A stretch of DNA of 64,000 bases from Geoglobus sp. UBA235 (lineage in GTDB: Archaea; Halobacteriota; Archaeoglobi; Archaeoglobales; Archaeoglobaceae). Both the position numbers and the translations under genes were made by a program. Location: contig DACG01000032.1 of the NCBI GenBank assembly GCA_002494725.1, forward strand, positions 62,001-126,000. The letters run 5' to 3'. Below, in pieces: positions 1-9,569 of the stretch; the first letter of the stretch is position 1, and each line of letters begins with the position of its first letter. The notes beneath the pieces were generated by a model that had not been told where the DNA came from, did not search any database, and worked only from the letters and a program-made list of their open reading frames with translations.

Positions 1-755
1 AAGGTTATCTCGACGTATCTGTAAACCTTCCCTGCTGGAGGTTCAGGAACTTCAGGTGGTAGAGATTCGAGCTTTGAGATCATTACCTCTAGATTCATGC
101 TGTCCTGCACTGTTATGGTCAGTGAGAGCACACCGATTTCCTCAGCCTTTTCCTGCGGAATTTCGAGGCTGACTTCAACATTTTCCTCGATCGTCACAAC
201 TTCCGAGTAAACTACCTCTTCTTCAGGTGTGGGAGTCGGTGTGGGTGTTGGCGTTGGCGGTGGTGGAATTGAGGGTGGTGCAGCACCTCCTCCCCCGCCG
301 GAGGGTGGTGGGGCTGGAGCGACTGTTGTTATTTTCACGGAGGTCCAGTTGAATGCAACAACCCTCTGCGAGGAGTTGCTTGAGTTCCAAGCTGCCACAT
401 ACAGGTAATAGTTGCCATCTGAGAGGCCTTTCAGCAGGATGCTGAAGCTGTAAGTTGTTCCAGTAGTATTTCTCTTAACGTTGAAGCTCACAGCATTTGA
501 GGGAAAGGCATTGAGCCAGTCCTCAACCGTGGTTGCGTTGACCTTACTCAATCCAGTTCCTGCAACCTTGAACCCCTCTACAATCACAGCCTCTTGGGAA
601 GATGCTCCGGCCTTCACGGTTAGGTTGGTTGTGGATTTGGTTCCATCGCTGGTGAGCTTAAACGTGATTGGCGTGTCTTTCTTTATCAGCACCGCCACAT
701 ACGTGTACTTAGCGTTGTTGCTACCACCAGCAATTTCGAACGTGCCGCTCAGATA
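1..755 (-). pseudogene. Continuation of the surface protein after the amber codon (partial, runs off the window)
   Basis: Read in the same frame as the upstream part, this stretch has no stop between 755 and position 3. It resumes with YLSGTFEIAGGS and a beta-rich region containing NLT, NAT and NSS sequons, then a Gly/Pro linker and a run of Thr-Pro repeats (about 230-270). The TP-rich linker is typical of archaeal cell-surface proteins anchored near the C terminus. Position 756-758 is TAG and the next codon is TAT, so a single change from TAC or TAT to TAG would explain the break. Alternatives are readthrough, pyrrolysine insertion or a sequencing error. The 3' end lies outside the window. 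Confidence 0.6.
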
Positions 756-1478
756 CTACGTCTCATCAACAGACGATCTGGTAACTGATGTGCTGACGCT
801 CAGGGTGGATGTGTGCTCGAGAACCTCGAAGGCTGTGACCGAAATCAGGGTTATGTTCTGCTCGCTGGAGGCGTTCAGCAGCGCCACAACAACATAGTCT
901 CCCGGGCTGAGCTGCCCGAGCGAGACTGGGCCATTATCGCCGGTAGCATTGAGGGTGACAGTAATGTTCTGCTCGGCGTTGCTGAGCAGATCCCTCAGGG
1001 GTTGCGTATCTCCATCCACGGCCGAAGCCAGGGCATCCTTTAGCTGGGTGGGGTACATCTTTACCAGATAAACGTATGCTCTTTTCCCCGCAAGACCACT
1101 CTCCCCAAATATTTCAGCTGTTACCGTATCGCTCGAATAGTACACGGAGTGTGTTGCAAAAGGATAATTCACGGTGTAATCCTGGTTATCCGAAATTCCG
1201 TAAGTTGTTATGTTTATGATCCTGCTGCCCCTCGTATACTGGGTGCTGTTGATTCCGTTGTAAACGAAATCTGTGCTTGGAATTTGCACATCATTTCCGC
1301 CAGTCATTCTTATCCAGTTTCCGTTTTTGGGGTCCAGCACTGCAAAACTCTCGTAGCTTGGGGCGCTGGTGTTGATTATCTCAACCTTCACAAGCGTTAC
1401 TGCGGATGCTGATGCTGGCAGTATCACCAGCAATGGTACCAGCATCAAGAGGAGGTATTTCGTTCTCATACCAATCAT
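756..1478 (-). CDS. Secreted surface protein, N-terminal part (ends at in-frame TAG)
   Basis: The 240-residue product starts with a clear Sec-type signal peptide (MRTKYLLLML..., hydrophobic core to about residue 28, ASA-type cleavage region), followed by a beta-rich extracellular region with several N-x-T/S sequons. The start may be the ATG at 1478 or the one three codons later. AT-rich sequence at 1480-1560 carries TATA-like runs for this strand. The frame ends at a TAG at 756-758, but the same frame stays open with similar protein sequence from 755 to the window edge, so this is very probably only the first part of a longer surface or S-layer-type protein. Resemblance to archaeal extracellular proteins of the TIGR04279 type is my recollection, not a search result. 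Confidence 0.7.
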   Translation of the reverse strand: MIGMRTKYLLLMLVPLLVILPASASAVTLVKVEIINTSAPSYESFAVLDPKNGNWIRMTGGNDVQIPSTDFVYNGINSTQYTRGSRIINITTYGISDNQDYTVNYPFATHSVYYSSDTVTAEIFGESGLAGKRAYVYLVKMYPTQLKDALASAVDGDTQPLRDLLSNAEQNITVTLNATGDNGPVSLGQLSPGDYVVVALLNASSEQNITLISVTAFEVLEHTSTLSVSTSVTRSSVDET

Positions 1479-1620
1479 CGATTAAACATTAATAATATAT
1501 ATTCTCCTATAAAAATATTCATGTTTCGTTATTTTCCTGAGAACCATTTTAAAAAATGTGTGGTGAAAGGGACTCATTTGTTCTGCAAACTCAAAAAAAC
1601 CTGAAAACTCAGAGACTTTC

Positions 1621-2601
1621 TCAAATTTCCCTCACAACAAGATTCAGATTCAGACTTTGAATCTTCCCCTCAACTGCATCCAGAATTCTCTTTTCAGCCT
1701 CAGTCCCAGCAAAATCCTTCATCCTCTCAGGTTTTGAGGGCAATGAAGGGGCATAATCCTTGAAAAGGAGCAACCACATCTTGTATCTTCCGGGTTTATC
1801 TATAGAGAATGTGTATCTCATCTCCCATTGTGGAGTCCAGTTTCCTTCAATGTTTACGGGCGTGTGGTTGAGCGTTACGTTAAACCTGTCAAAGAAGAAC
1901 ATGTGGTGGATGGCTGTGCTGTTGTTCACAAAGCTGGCATTGACAAGCCATATCTCAACCGTGTAGTTGACTCTTCTGTATTCATGATTCACTATGCCTA
2001 TTATAATCGTGCTGTTCTGCCCGACTCTAAGCTTGCTGGGGTAGTCTGAAGCTTTGCCTTCCGGACCAAGAATGTAGAATTCGGTGAACTTCTCTCCTGG
2101 CTTTGGAGTTACAATGACATAGACGAGGGTGGTAATGGAGGCAAAAATCGCTATCAGCAGAACAGCTGTGAGAATTTTATCAAGTCTGCTCATCTCATCC
2201 CATTCCAGCAATTCCTTCACATCCACCCTGGGTATGAACGGATCTCTGGCCATGAACCTGCGATGTATCGCGAGCAGTGAAAAAACGGTGTTAAACATCG
2301 CCAGACTCAGCAAAACTGGAGTAAGTCTTATACCAAAAGGCGTGTAATTTAAAGCCAGACCTATGAGAGGAGTTATTGCAATGCTCAGGCCAAATGACAG
2401 GGCAATTCTCTCAACACTATCCAGATCTTTCTTTTCCGGAAACAGAAATGCTATAAACGAGTATCCCGGAAAGAACAGAATGAACGCAAGCCCTAAAGCC
2501 TTTCTGAGCAGGCTTTCAGGAAAAAGATAGATTATCAGGATTAGCAGCAGGGAAAGGATGGAAATAGCGATCAGATCCCACGCATTTTTCCAGTTTCTCA
2601 T
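1621..2601 (-). CDS. DUF1616 family membrane protein
   Basis: This 326-residue protein has four N-terminal hydrophobic helices in two hairpins (about 8-60 and 75-115), a charged cytoplasmic stretch, another helix near 145-165, and a C-terminal extracytoplasmic beta domain with many glycosylation sequons (NST, NYT, NAS, NNS, NVT, NHT). That arrangement and the PGYSF motif after the second helix match archaeal DUF1616 proteins, often found with surface-glycan or S-layer genes. It follows the surface protein on the same strand with a gap of about 140 bases. Function unknown. Confidence 0.7.
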   Translation of the reverse strand: MRNWKNAWDLIAISILSLLLILIIYLFPESLLRKALGLAFILFFPGYSFIAFLFPEKKDLDSVERIALSFGLSIAITPLIGLALNYTPFGIRLTPVLLSLAMFNTVFSLLAIHRRFMARDPFIPRVDVKELLEWDEMSRLDKILTAVLLIAIFASITTLVYVIVTPKPGEKFTEFYILGPEGKASDYPSKLRVGQNSTIIIGIVNHEYRRVNYTVEIWLVNASFVNNSTAIHHMFFFDRFNVTLNHTPVNIEGNWTPQWEMRYTFSIDKPGRYKMWLLLFKDYAPSLPSKPERMKDFAGTEAEKRILDAVEGKIQSLNLNLVVREI

Positions 2602-2906
2602 CTTTCAACCACCTGACGGAGTCAGTTACCTGAGTGCAGAACGCCTGAGTGAGGATGAGTCAGAGAATTTCAGGGTAAACCTTAAACTTAACTGCGAAAA
2701 ATATTGGAAAGTTAAAAAATTTTTGCTGTTCTCGGACAGTTCAATTCAGGAACAGTAAAAACTCAGCCTATAGCAAACACAGAACCATATCAGCATGGAT
2801 TGTCCGACCGGATTTATGCGCCTTTCCACTGTCCACATTAGAGATATTAGGAGAAAGGTATTGCAGACAGAATGAGAGCAAACACGGGCTGTTTCCGGTT
2901 AGAAGG
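2602..2906. other. Intergenic stretch without a supported gene
   Basis: About 305 bases between the DUF1616 gene and the small membrane protein gene. It contains AT-rich sequence near 2680-2730 that could hold the promoter of the minus-strand DUF1616 gene. No gene, hairpin or guide RNA could be supported. Confidence 0.4.
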
Positions 2907-3146
2907 CTATCCCAGCACCTCCATAACCTTCCTGACAACTATTACGAGAAACACGAAGAGCAGAAAATATATCGCGGAATTCAAGCCCCTCTTTGTTTCC
3001 GGATTCATGAAGTAACCGCCAACCTCGGAAACAACAAGCAAACCTATCAGCAGCAGGGTCACATAAACATCCACCGTTTTTACAAGGATGGTGCAGATGA
3101 AAACCCATACAGCCAGAGTTAGAATAATGACATCATCTACATCCAT
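2907..3146 (-). CDS. Small three-helix membrane protein
   Basis: A 79-residue, almost entirely hydrophobic protein with three predicted helices (about 5-22, 26-45 and 58-78). Its start overlaps the end of the upstream 249-residue gene by ten bases, so the two are probably translated together. No family recognised. Confidence 0.6.
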   Translation of the reverse strand: MDVDDVIILTLAVWVFICTILVKTVDVYVTLLLIGLLVVSEVGGYFMNPETKRGLNSAIYFLLFVFLVIVVRKVMEVLG

Positions 3147-3886
3147 CTTTCAATACCTCCGATTTTTCTGGCAGAGATCTCAACAAACCTGTCATCAAAG
3201 CTGAATTTCTCCACCATTATAAGCTCCTGAAACGCTTTGGCAAGAGAGAGCATTGCCGAGCTGCAAATCGGGCATGCGATTTGCTCGCATTCCTCTGAAC
3301 ACACCTCCCTCATTTTAACGCCATCGATGTAGATCCTTATCCTTCCATCGCTTTCTTCAGCATCCACGGATCTTGCCAGCCCGAGAGACTTCAAAACTGC
3401 AGAAATACTCTCAACAACCTGAAGCCCGGCATTTGCAAAATCCATACCCGAAAATTCTTCATACATGGATACAAGTTCCTTTCCGGCAGGCGTGAGAATC
3501 AGACCCATCTCCTTCTCCCTGCCAGTGTCTGTAAGAAAAACTGTCCTGCTGTCGGTTCTGGCTAGATCGATGGAGAAATCCTCATGAAGCGGTATGAACA
3601 CTCCTCCCTCAGGCATGTTGCTGTAGGGGGGAATGTATACTGCCCTGCCTTTCAGCCCGAGTGAGGTGACTAGGTTTCTTGCAGACTCCACATACGGGTG
3701 AACGACTGCCCTGAAAGCATCATATTTCATGTAATCGGAAGTTGAAAAGGTCAGCACAACAATTCCCAGAAAAACTCCACCTATTCCCGCATTCACCAGA
3801 CTCTGGCTGGCATTCATGGCTCCGTTGAATGCAAGCAATGCGCCAATAACGATCAGAGTTATTCCAGCAACGTGCTTGACCCTCAT
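3137..3886 (-). CDS. Hypothetical membrane protein with a Cys cluster
   Basis: A 249-residue protein: two N-terminal transmembrane helices (about 7-25 and 30-48), then a soluble domain. Near residues 207-222 lies a cysteine-rich stretch (CSEECEQIACPIC) that could bind a metal. The soluble part has the look of an archaeal domain of unknown function; I do not recognise it with certainty. It is divergent from the gene at 3943, and the 45-base gap between them must carry both promoters. It is coupled to the small membrane protein downstream. Confidence 0.6.
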   Translation of the reverse strand: MRVKHVAGITLIVIGALLAFNGAMNASQSLVNAGIGGVFLGIVVLTFSTSDYMKYDAFRAVVHPYVESARNLVTSLGLKGRAVYIPPYSNMPEGGVFIPLHEDFSIDLARTDSRTVFLTDTGREKEMGLILTPAGKELVSMYEEFSGMDFANAGLQVVESISAVLKSLGLARSVDAEESDGRIRIYIDGVKMREVCSEECEQIACPICSSAMLSLAKAFQELIMVEKFSFDDRFVEISARKIGGIERWM

Positions 3887-3942
3887 CTAAAACCCGATTA
3901 AAGTCAAAACTTTATATACTATTTGCCCGAATGAAGTTAACT

Positions 3943-5802
3943 ATGCGAAAGCTCCTGATGATGCTGATCCTGCTCACGCTCCTCATGCATCCGGCCAGCG
4001 CGCAGAAATGGGAGAGGCATGAACTTTATTCAGATGCTGTCCCCAGTGATGAGGGTATACACGAATTCTTTTCAGGATTGCTTGGAGATGCTGAAAAATG
4101 TCTTGAGAGCTTCCTGTATGAGGATGGCGAGGCTGTGACCCTCTCGAAGTCGTTCAGCAACACAGTCATGCTCACATCAGAAGAGATCAGGTTCTACAGC
4201 ATGAAAGGCGTGGAGAGCAATGCATCTTTGGTCATATCTCCGTTTCTTTCAATGTCTTTCGGAGTGGAAAAGCTGACCCAGTCGCAGGCAACATTTCTCA
4301 GCAGCATGGAGACTTTTGCAGAGGGTAAGGGCAGTTACAGCACATACCTCAGCGCAAGGAGTGCCTTAACAAACATGAGGATTGCCTTAGAGGAAATAAA
4401 CAGATCAGTTAGCGAAATTGAGAGCATATCACTCTGGAACGGGTCGTCAGAAATTTACTTTGACGTTTCAGGCATGAAAAACAGGATAAAGGAGGTGAGG
4501 GGCCTCATATCCTACTACGAGGAGCTCCTGGCAGAATACGAAGGAGAATTTGTTGCCGAGGGGATTGTGGTTGTCGTTTCAGATAACCATCCGTTTCTCT
4601 ATCAGGAAATAGAAATACATGTGATTGCAGTGAATGTTACTCCCACTGCCCTCTTCATTGACGGCATTGAACACAGTCCTGAAGGAAACGTGGTTAGATA
4701 CAGCTTTGAGGAGCTTGGAACGCACACGGTGTATGCTGAGGGAGTTAAAAATGGAAAAGTCTACAGATCAAACACGGTAAAAATACACGTCATAAAAATT
4801 CCCACACACATAATTCTTTCAGCCGAGCGCGTGTCCCTTTTGAATGAGGATGTGAAGGTTGAAGGGTTTATCTCGGACTTCTACGGCAAACCCCTGAATG
4901 TGAATGTTTCTGTCAGCATTGATGGTAATGAAAGGATTTTGCATGCAGAAAATGGTTTTTTCAGCGTCAGCGTTACAAGAGACTCTGAGGGTTTTGTAAA
5001 TGTGAATGCACACTATCCCGGAAACGAGACATATGGAGAGAGTGAATCCAGCATTTCAGTATTCTTTTCCAGATTTCCGGTAACCATTTACATTGAAGCG
5101 AACAGGACGGAGATCGGGCCAAACGGGTCTGTTGAGTTTGGGGGTGAGATACACGGTGTTGACTACCCCGTTAACATCGAAATTTTCCGGAATTCCAGCA
5201 AGGTTATGACTCTCAGCACATCAGGCAACTTCACCTTCACACTCAGCTTTCCGGACAGGGGAAAATACTCGGTCTTTGCATTCTTTGCTGGTGATTCCCT
5301 GTATAAGCCCGCAAAATCAAACGAGATAACAGTCACTGTAATAGCCGCTGAATACCCAGCTTATGGAAAAGTTCTTTCTGTACGCTTCTCCGACTTAACC
5401 ACATCCCATATTGTTCTGATGGCTGCCATAATCACCCTCATCCTCTTGGTATGGTTCGCTTTAAGACAAAGGAAGGGTGAGGAACACAGGGTGGCTGAAA
5501 CTGAGGTGGATGACGAAGAAGATAACGAAGCTCCCGCACCGGCAGAGATGAGAGTTCTGCCTGACGACATCAGCGAGTCATACAGACTGCTCTTCAACGA
5601 GCTCATCCAGAAATATGGCCTTAAAAAGAGCCTTACTCCAAGGGAGTTACTCTCATCCCTGAAAAAAGAGCAGTTTTACGAAAAACTGAAGATTGTGACG
5701 GAGCTGCATGAGAAAGCCGTATACGGAGAAGTTGAACTTGATGTCGAGGAGAAGGGAGTGTATATCCGGCTCATTTCAGAAATCTTGGAGGGGTTTGCAT
5801 GA
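3943..5802 (+). CDS. Secreted Ig-like protein with C-terminal DUF4129-like cytoplasmic domain
   Basis: First gene of an envelope operon with DUF4350, MoxR and DUF58 genes. It has a signal peptide (cleavage near PASAQ), a helical region, several Ig-like/big beta repeats with sequons (about 210-500), one transmembrane helix (IVLMAAIITLILLVWFAL), an acidic linker and a C-terminal helical domain resembling DUF4129 (SLTPRELL motif). The start is uncertain: ATG at 3931 lies only 13 bases after the TATA-like sequence at 3911-3918, so the ATG at 3943 fits a leaderless transcript better. It probably acts at the cell surface. Confidence 0.65.
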   Translation: MRKLLMMLILLTLLMHPASAQKWERHELYSDAVPSDEGIHEFFSGLLGDAEKCLESFLYEDGEAVTLSKSFSNTVMLTSEEIRFYSMKGVESNASLVISPFLSMSFGVEKLTQSQATFLSSMETFAEGKGSYSTYLSARSALTNMRIALEEINRSVSEIESISLWNGSSEIYFDVSGMKNRIKEVRGLISYYEELLAEYEGEFVAEGIVVVVSDNHPFLYQEIEIHVIAVNVTPTALFIDGIEHSPEGNVVRYSFEELGTHTVYAEGVKNGKVYRSNTVKIHVIKIPTHIILSAERVSLLNEDVKVEGFISDFYGKPLNVNVSVSIDGNERILHAENGFFSVSVTRDSEGFVNVNAHYPGNETYGESESSISVFFSRFPVTIYIEANRTEIGPNGSVEFGGEIHGVDYPVNIEIFRNSSKVMTLSTSGNFTFTLSFPDRGKYSVFAFFAGDSLYKPAKSNEITVTVIAAEYPAYGKVLSVRFSDLTTSHIVLMAAIITLILLVWFALRQRKGEEHRVAETEVDDEEDNEAPAPAEMRVLPDDISESYRLLFNELIQKYGLKKSLTPRELLSSLKKEQFYEKLKIVTELHEKAVYGEVELDVEEKGVYIRLISEILEGFA

Positions 5803-6824
5803 GGATTCTCTATCCCTTCCTGATATTTTTGGGACTGACTTTCCTCATTCTTCCCACCGCAGTTCCGGTCATAAAAACATCTGCAGAGTTCAGCATGTTC
5901 AATCCAAGGTGGGATGGCTGTTCAGAGTTTGCAAAGCTTCTTGCTGAAAACGGGAAAATCATACCGGTGATGTATCCCTACAACTCAGCCAAACTGAGCG
6001 AGCTGGATGGTGTGCTTGTTGTCATTGGTCCGAACGTTGAGTTTTCCAGATTTGAAGCAGATGAGGTTAGGATTTTCTTGGAAAATGGTGGAACGCTCTT
6101 CATAGCAGATGACTTTGGCACGGCAAACACTCTGCTTGACATGCTCGGAGTGAAGGTCAGATTTTCAAATCAACCTCTCAGAGATCTGTTTTACAGCAAA
6201 AGATCAGAATTCCCCGTTGTTGTGAGGATTGAAGATCTCGAACTTGCTGCAGGTGTTGAGAGGATAACGCTGAATGTGCCTTCGGTCATTGTCGGAAGTG
6301 AAGGTGAGGCTTTCTCCAGCAAGGTCAGTGTTGTGGGTAAAAGCATGCGAAGTTACCCAGTTCTGGCCGAGCTGAAATACGGAAAGGGCAGAATCATCAT
6401 GCTCTCTGATCCCAGCCTGCTGATGAATGACATGTTTGATGAAAACAGGCAGTTTATAGAGAATCTGATCAGATACATCGGTGCGAACACATACTATTTT
6501 GATGACGCCCATCACTCCGATTTCAACCCGTATTCACTTACTACCGTGTTCATCCACAGAGAGCTAAACAGGGAGAAAGCTTTCCAGGTTTTTCTGATTG
6601 TTGCAGGTCTGGCGATCATGATTGAGAGCGGTTTCACCAGTAAGGTTATAAGGGTCTTGAGAGGTTTGTTTTCAAAAAGAGATGAGAGCCTTCTGGAAAA
6701 CCTACCTGAATGGGTTGATTTGAAGTTGCTTGAAAGGATAATTGATGAGATAAAGACTGGATCCAAACTTGGTGATGTGTATGGACGGAAAAGAGTTTTT
6801 GGAGGCCCTGAAAAAAGAGGTTAA
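5799..6824 (+). CDS. DUF4350 domain protein
   Basis: A 341-residue protein overlapping the previous gene by four bases. It has an N-terminal membrane helix, a DUF4350 domain (ELDGVLVVIGPN, then the FLENGGTLFIADDFG stretch near 90-105, a glutamine amidotransferase-like Rossmann fold without the catalytic Cys), a second helix near 255-275 and a cytoplasmic tail. DUF4350 proteins regularly accompany MoxR, DUF58 and DUF4129 proteins. The role is thought to be in envelope or complex assembly but is not established. Confidence 0.75.
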   Translation: MRILYPFLIFLGLTFLILPTAVPVIKTSAEFSMFNPRWDGCSEFAKLLAENGKIIPVMYPYNSAKLSELDGVLVVIGPNVEFSRFEADEVRIFLENGGTLFIADDFGTANTLLDMLGVKVRFSNQPLRDLFYSKRSEFPVVVRIEDLELAAGVERITLNVPSVIVGSEGEAFSSKVSVVGKSMRSYPVLAELKYGKGRIIMLSDPSLLMNDMFDENRQFIENLIRYIGANTYYFDDAHHSDFNPYSLTTVFIHRELNREKAFQVFLIVAGLAIMIESGFTSKVIRVLRGLFSKRDESLLENLPEWVDLKLLERIIDEIKTGSKLGDVYGRKRVFGGPEKRG

Positions 6825-7710
6825 CAAGGCTGTAGTGGGAAAAGAGGATGTAATAGAGCTTCTTGCAGTAGCCCTGCTATCCAAGGGGCATGTGATCCTT
6901 GAGGGCGTTCCAGGAGTTGCGAAGACAACAATAGCCAAAGCCTTCGCCGGTGCAATCGGACTATCCTTTTCTAGGATACAGCTCACACCAGACTTGATGC
7001 CAGCGGATATAACAGGAAGTATGATTTTTGACCAGAAAATTGGAGAGTTTAGAGTTAGAAAAGGTCCAGTTTTTGCCAACATAGTTCTGGCTGATGAAAT
7101 AAACAGAGCACCTCCCAAAACCCAGTCTGCCTTGCTTGAGGCAATGCAGGAGAGGCAGGTGACGATTGAAGGAAAAACGTACCCGCTACCTGAGCCGTTC
7201 ATGGTAATTGCAACAATGAATCCTATAGAGCATGAGGGTATCTACAATCTGCCTGAGGCTCAGCTCGATCGATTTCTGATGAAAGTGGAAATAGAATATC
7301 CAAACAAGGGTGAGGAGATTTTTCTGCTTAAAAGAAAGGAGTATGATGAGTTCAACAGTGTACAGCCCATAACAAATCCAGAGGGTGTGTTAAAATTGAT
7401 TGTTCAAACATCGAAGGTTGAAGCTAATGAACTCATACTGGAATATATTTACGAGATATCACTGAGAACAAGGATGGATGAGAGGATACTTCTTGGAGCA
7501 AGTCCTCGAGCCTCAGAACACCTGCTATTTGCATCAAAATCACTTGCTTTTTTGAGAGGAAGAAGCTACATTATCCCCGACCACGTCAAAGAGGTTGCGG
7601 AAAGTGTTCTGACTCACAGAATAATGCTGAAGGCCGAGTATGAAATGGACGGACTTAGCCCCAAAGATGTCATCAGAGAGATACTTGATGAAGTAGAGGT
7701 TCCAAAATGA
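6781..7710 (+). CDS. MoxR-type AAA ATPase
   Basis: About 309 residues, with Walker A GVPGVAKTT, the sensor/Walker B stretch ADEINRAPPKTQ, the MoxR-typical ALLEAMQERQVTIEG, a sensor 1 ATMNP motif and the PEAQLDRF arginine-finger region. MoxR ATPases act as chaperones or metal-cofactor inserters together with DUF58/VWA proteins. Several in-frame starts exist from 6769; ATG at 6781 follows a GGTGATG ribosome-binding sequence and is preferred. It overlaps the upstream gene and runs into the DUF58 gene with a four-base overlap. Confidence 0.85.
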   Translation: MDGKEFLEALKKEVNKAVVGKEDVIELLAVALLSKGHVILEGVPGVAKTTIAKAFAGAIGLSFSRIQLTPDLMPADITGSMIFDQKIGEFRVRKGPVFANIVLADEINRAPPKTQSALLEAMQERQVTIEGKTYPLPEPFMVIATMNPIEHEGIYNLPEAQLDRFLMKVEIEYPNKGEEIFLLKRKEYDEFNSVQPITNPEGVLKLIVQTSKVEANELILEYIYEISLRTRMDERILLGASPRASEHLLFASKSLAFLRGRSYIIPDHVKEVAESVLTHRIMLKAEYEMDGLSPKDVIREILDEVEVPK

Positions 7711-9023
7711 AGAAGGAAGAAGTTCTGATAATTCTCGGATTTCTCCTCTTTATCCAAGGATATATTTTTGAAAATGTATTTCCTGCAGTTCTGGGCTTTT
7801 CTGTTGTACTTTATCTGATCTACCTCAGAAACAGTTTCTTCCCCCATATTGACGTAAAATGGGATGTAGGCAGAGTTCTTGTGGAAGGGGAAAAAAGCGT
7901 ATCCAGAATAAAACTGAAGAACAGATCCAAGATTGGATTGAGAATCTCGCTATCCAGTGATTCTCTCCCTCTAAACTTCAAAAGCGATCCTAAAATCGTT
8001 GTTCTTAAAGGTGAAGAGGAAAAAACAGTAGATTTCGTATTTGTGCCATCCAAAGGGAAATACAGAATAAAAGGACCAAAATTGACCATTTATGACCTTA
8101 GAGGACTCTATCAGGAAACATTTACAGATAGTTCAGAGATTGAAATCGAAGTAGTTCCCTCATTCAGCAAAATCAGAGAAGAGATTATAGCCGATGAGAA
8201 TGTGAGACTTGCAGGCGAGTATAAAAAATTCTTGGTGGGTGTACAGACCATGGAACTTCACTCCCTGAGAAGATTTCAGCCCGGAGACGACACAAAGTAC
8301 ATTGAATGGAAGGCCACTGCAAGACTGGGAGAGATCATTGTGAAAGACTTTCTGAAAGAGGTCGAGGAGGACGTTTATCTGATACTTGATGCGGGAAGGG
8401 AGATGCGAAAAGGAATGAAGAGATCAAGAATAGATTATGCTATAACTCTCTCACTCTACCTCTCAAAGATAATGATGAAGAATTATAGAGTTGGACTTAT
8501 TGTATATGACGATTATAGGGTTTTGCACAAAATTTGGGCCTCTAAATCTTCGGAGCATATTCAAAAAATCTTGAGGGCACTTACGATATCACCCATAGAA
8601 GCCAAAACCTTTGGATTGAAAATTCCAGAATTTGCTACAAAGATTTCAAGTGAAGGGAGAGAGTTTATAAAAAGGATTGTTCCAGTACTGAAAGGAAGGA
8701 AAGGAGCTTTAAATGGCATTTTGGAGGTAATAAGTCATATACCAAATCTGGCAACCCTGATATTCATAGCTGACATAACTTCTCAGACCTCTGATCTGGC
8801 AAAAATTCTGGTAAAATTGAAGCAGAAGCACAGAGTCTTTCTACTTACTCCAAATCCGATCCTTTTTTATGATGTGTCTGATCTAGATAAAGACGTGATC
8901 TTATATTTATATGGAAAGTACATTGAGCGAGAAAACTTAGTGAAAAAATTCAACAGAATTGTTCCAACCTTCGATCTTGGACCCTCGGATCTATCCGAGG
9001 TAATAAGGGGTGTGTTGGAATGA
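7707..9023 (+). CDS. DUF58 domain protein, MoxR partner
   Basis: A 438-residue protein with two N-terminal transmembrane helices, a beta-rich domain, then the DUF58 signature (LRRFQPGDDTKYIEWKATARLG) near residues 188-210, followed by a von Willebrand A-like fold with LILDAGREM in place of the usual DxSxS metal site. DUF58 proteins are the usual partners of MoxR ATPases. Here both genes are coupled by ATGA overlaps. The base composition is more AT-rich than the neighbouring housekeeping genes. Confidence 0.8.
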   Translation: MKKEEVLIILGFLLFIQGYIFENVFPAVLGFSVVLYLIYLRNSFFPHIDVKWDVGRVLVEGEKSVSRIKLKNRSKIGLRISLSSDSLPLNFKSDPKIVVLKGEEEKTVDFVFVPSKGKYRIKGPKLTIYDLRGLYQETFTDSSEIEIEVVPSFSKIREEIIADENVRLAGEYKKFLVGVQTMELHSLRRFQPGDDTKYIEWKATARLGEIIVKDFLKEVEEDVYLILDAGREMRKGMKRSRIDYAITLSLYLSKIMMKNYRVGLIVYDDYRVLHKIWASKSSEHIQKILRALTISPIEAKTFGLKIPEFATKISSEGREFIKRIVPVLKGRKGALNGILEVISHIPNLATLIFIADITSQTSDLAKILVKLKQKHRVFLLTPNPILFYDVSDLDKDVILYLYGKYIERENLVKKFNRIVPTFDLGPSDLSEVIRGVLE

Positions 9024-9565
9024 TCTCTGTTGTATCTGCCATAGTTGGTGGTTTGATAGTTGGTGTTACTGTGCCTTTCATGGCACCGATACTTTATGTG
9101 ACATCAAAGTACAGCAAGAGAATATTTCTAGTATCCTTCGCATTGTATTCCATTTTCATAGGATACGAATACGAACTCAGCAACATCTACCACTCTGATC
9201 CGATGTCACTCATTGGTATTGTCATACCAACGTTGTTGCTTCTCGATTCTGGACTTAGAGAGGATATGAGCTTTAAACACTATCACATCTTTCTTTTGTC
9301 ACTGCTCTTCTCAGGACTCATTTTTCGTGAAGTATTTCTTTTTGGATTGACACTACTTCTGGTTGAGCATTTTAAAGATGAAGCCTCGAACCGCAGTACT
9401 CTGACAGTAATTATTAGTATTTCTATACTCCTCTTAGGATTGTATGTTTCACAGACTTTTCTTGATACTCTCGGTGGCTCATCTACTCAAGTATCATTTA
9501 TATCATCTATTGCGATATTTTCTTCGCTTTTATTCTGGAGGAGAGTTCGTACATCCGGCTTTTAA
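9020..9565 (+). CDS. Membrane protein at the end of the MoxR/DUF58 operon
   Basis: A 181-residue protein with about five to six hydrophobic helices and little soluble sequence. ATG overlaps the DUF58 stop by four bases, so it belongs to the same operon. No family recognised. It may be the membrane anchor of the module. Confidence 0.65.
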   Translation: MISVVSAIVGGLIVGVTVPFMAPILYVTSKYSKRIFLVSFALYSIFIGYEYELSNIYHSDPMSLIGIVIPTLLLLDSGLREDMSFKHYHIFLLSLLFSGLIFREVFLFGLTLLLVEHFKDEASNRSTLTVIISISILLLGLYVSQTFLDTLGGSSTQVSFISSIAIFSSLLFWRRVRTSGF

Positions 9566-9569
9566 TGAA

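Noticed and set aside
241..280. GTGGGTGTTGGCGTT-like repeat as a tandem DNA repeat
   Set aside because: It simply encodes the Thr-Pro linker of the surface protein.
756..758. Pyrrolysine codon as firm explanation of the in-frame TAG
   Set aside because: No pyl genes are in the window and TAG ends other genes here; kept only as one possibility.
481..897. 138-codon plus-strand open frame
   Set aside because: It lies opposite the surface protein frame and has no domain or start context; an antisense shadow.
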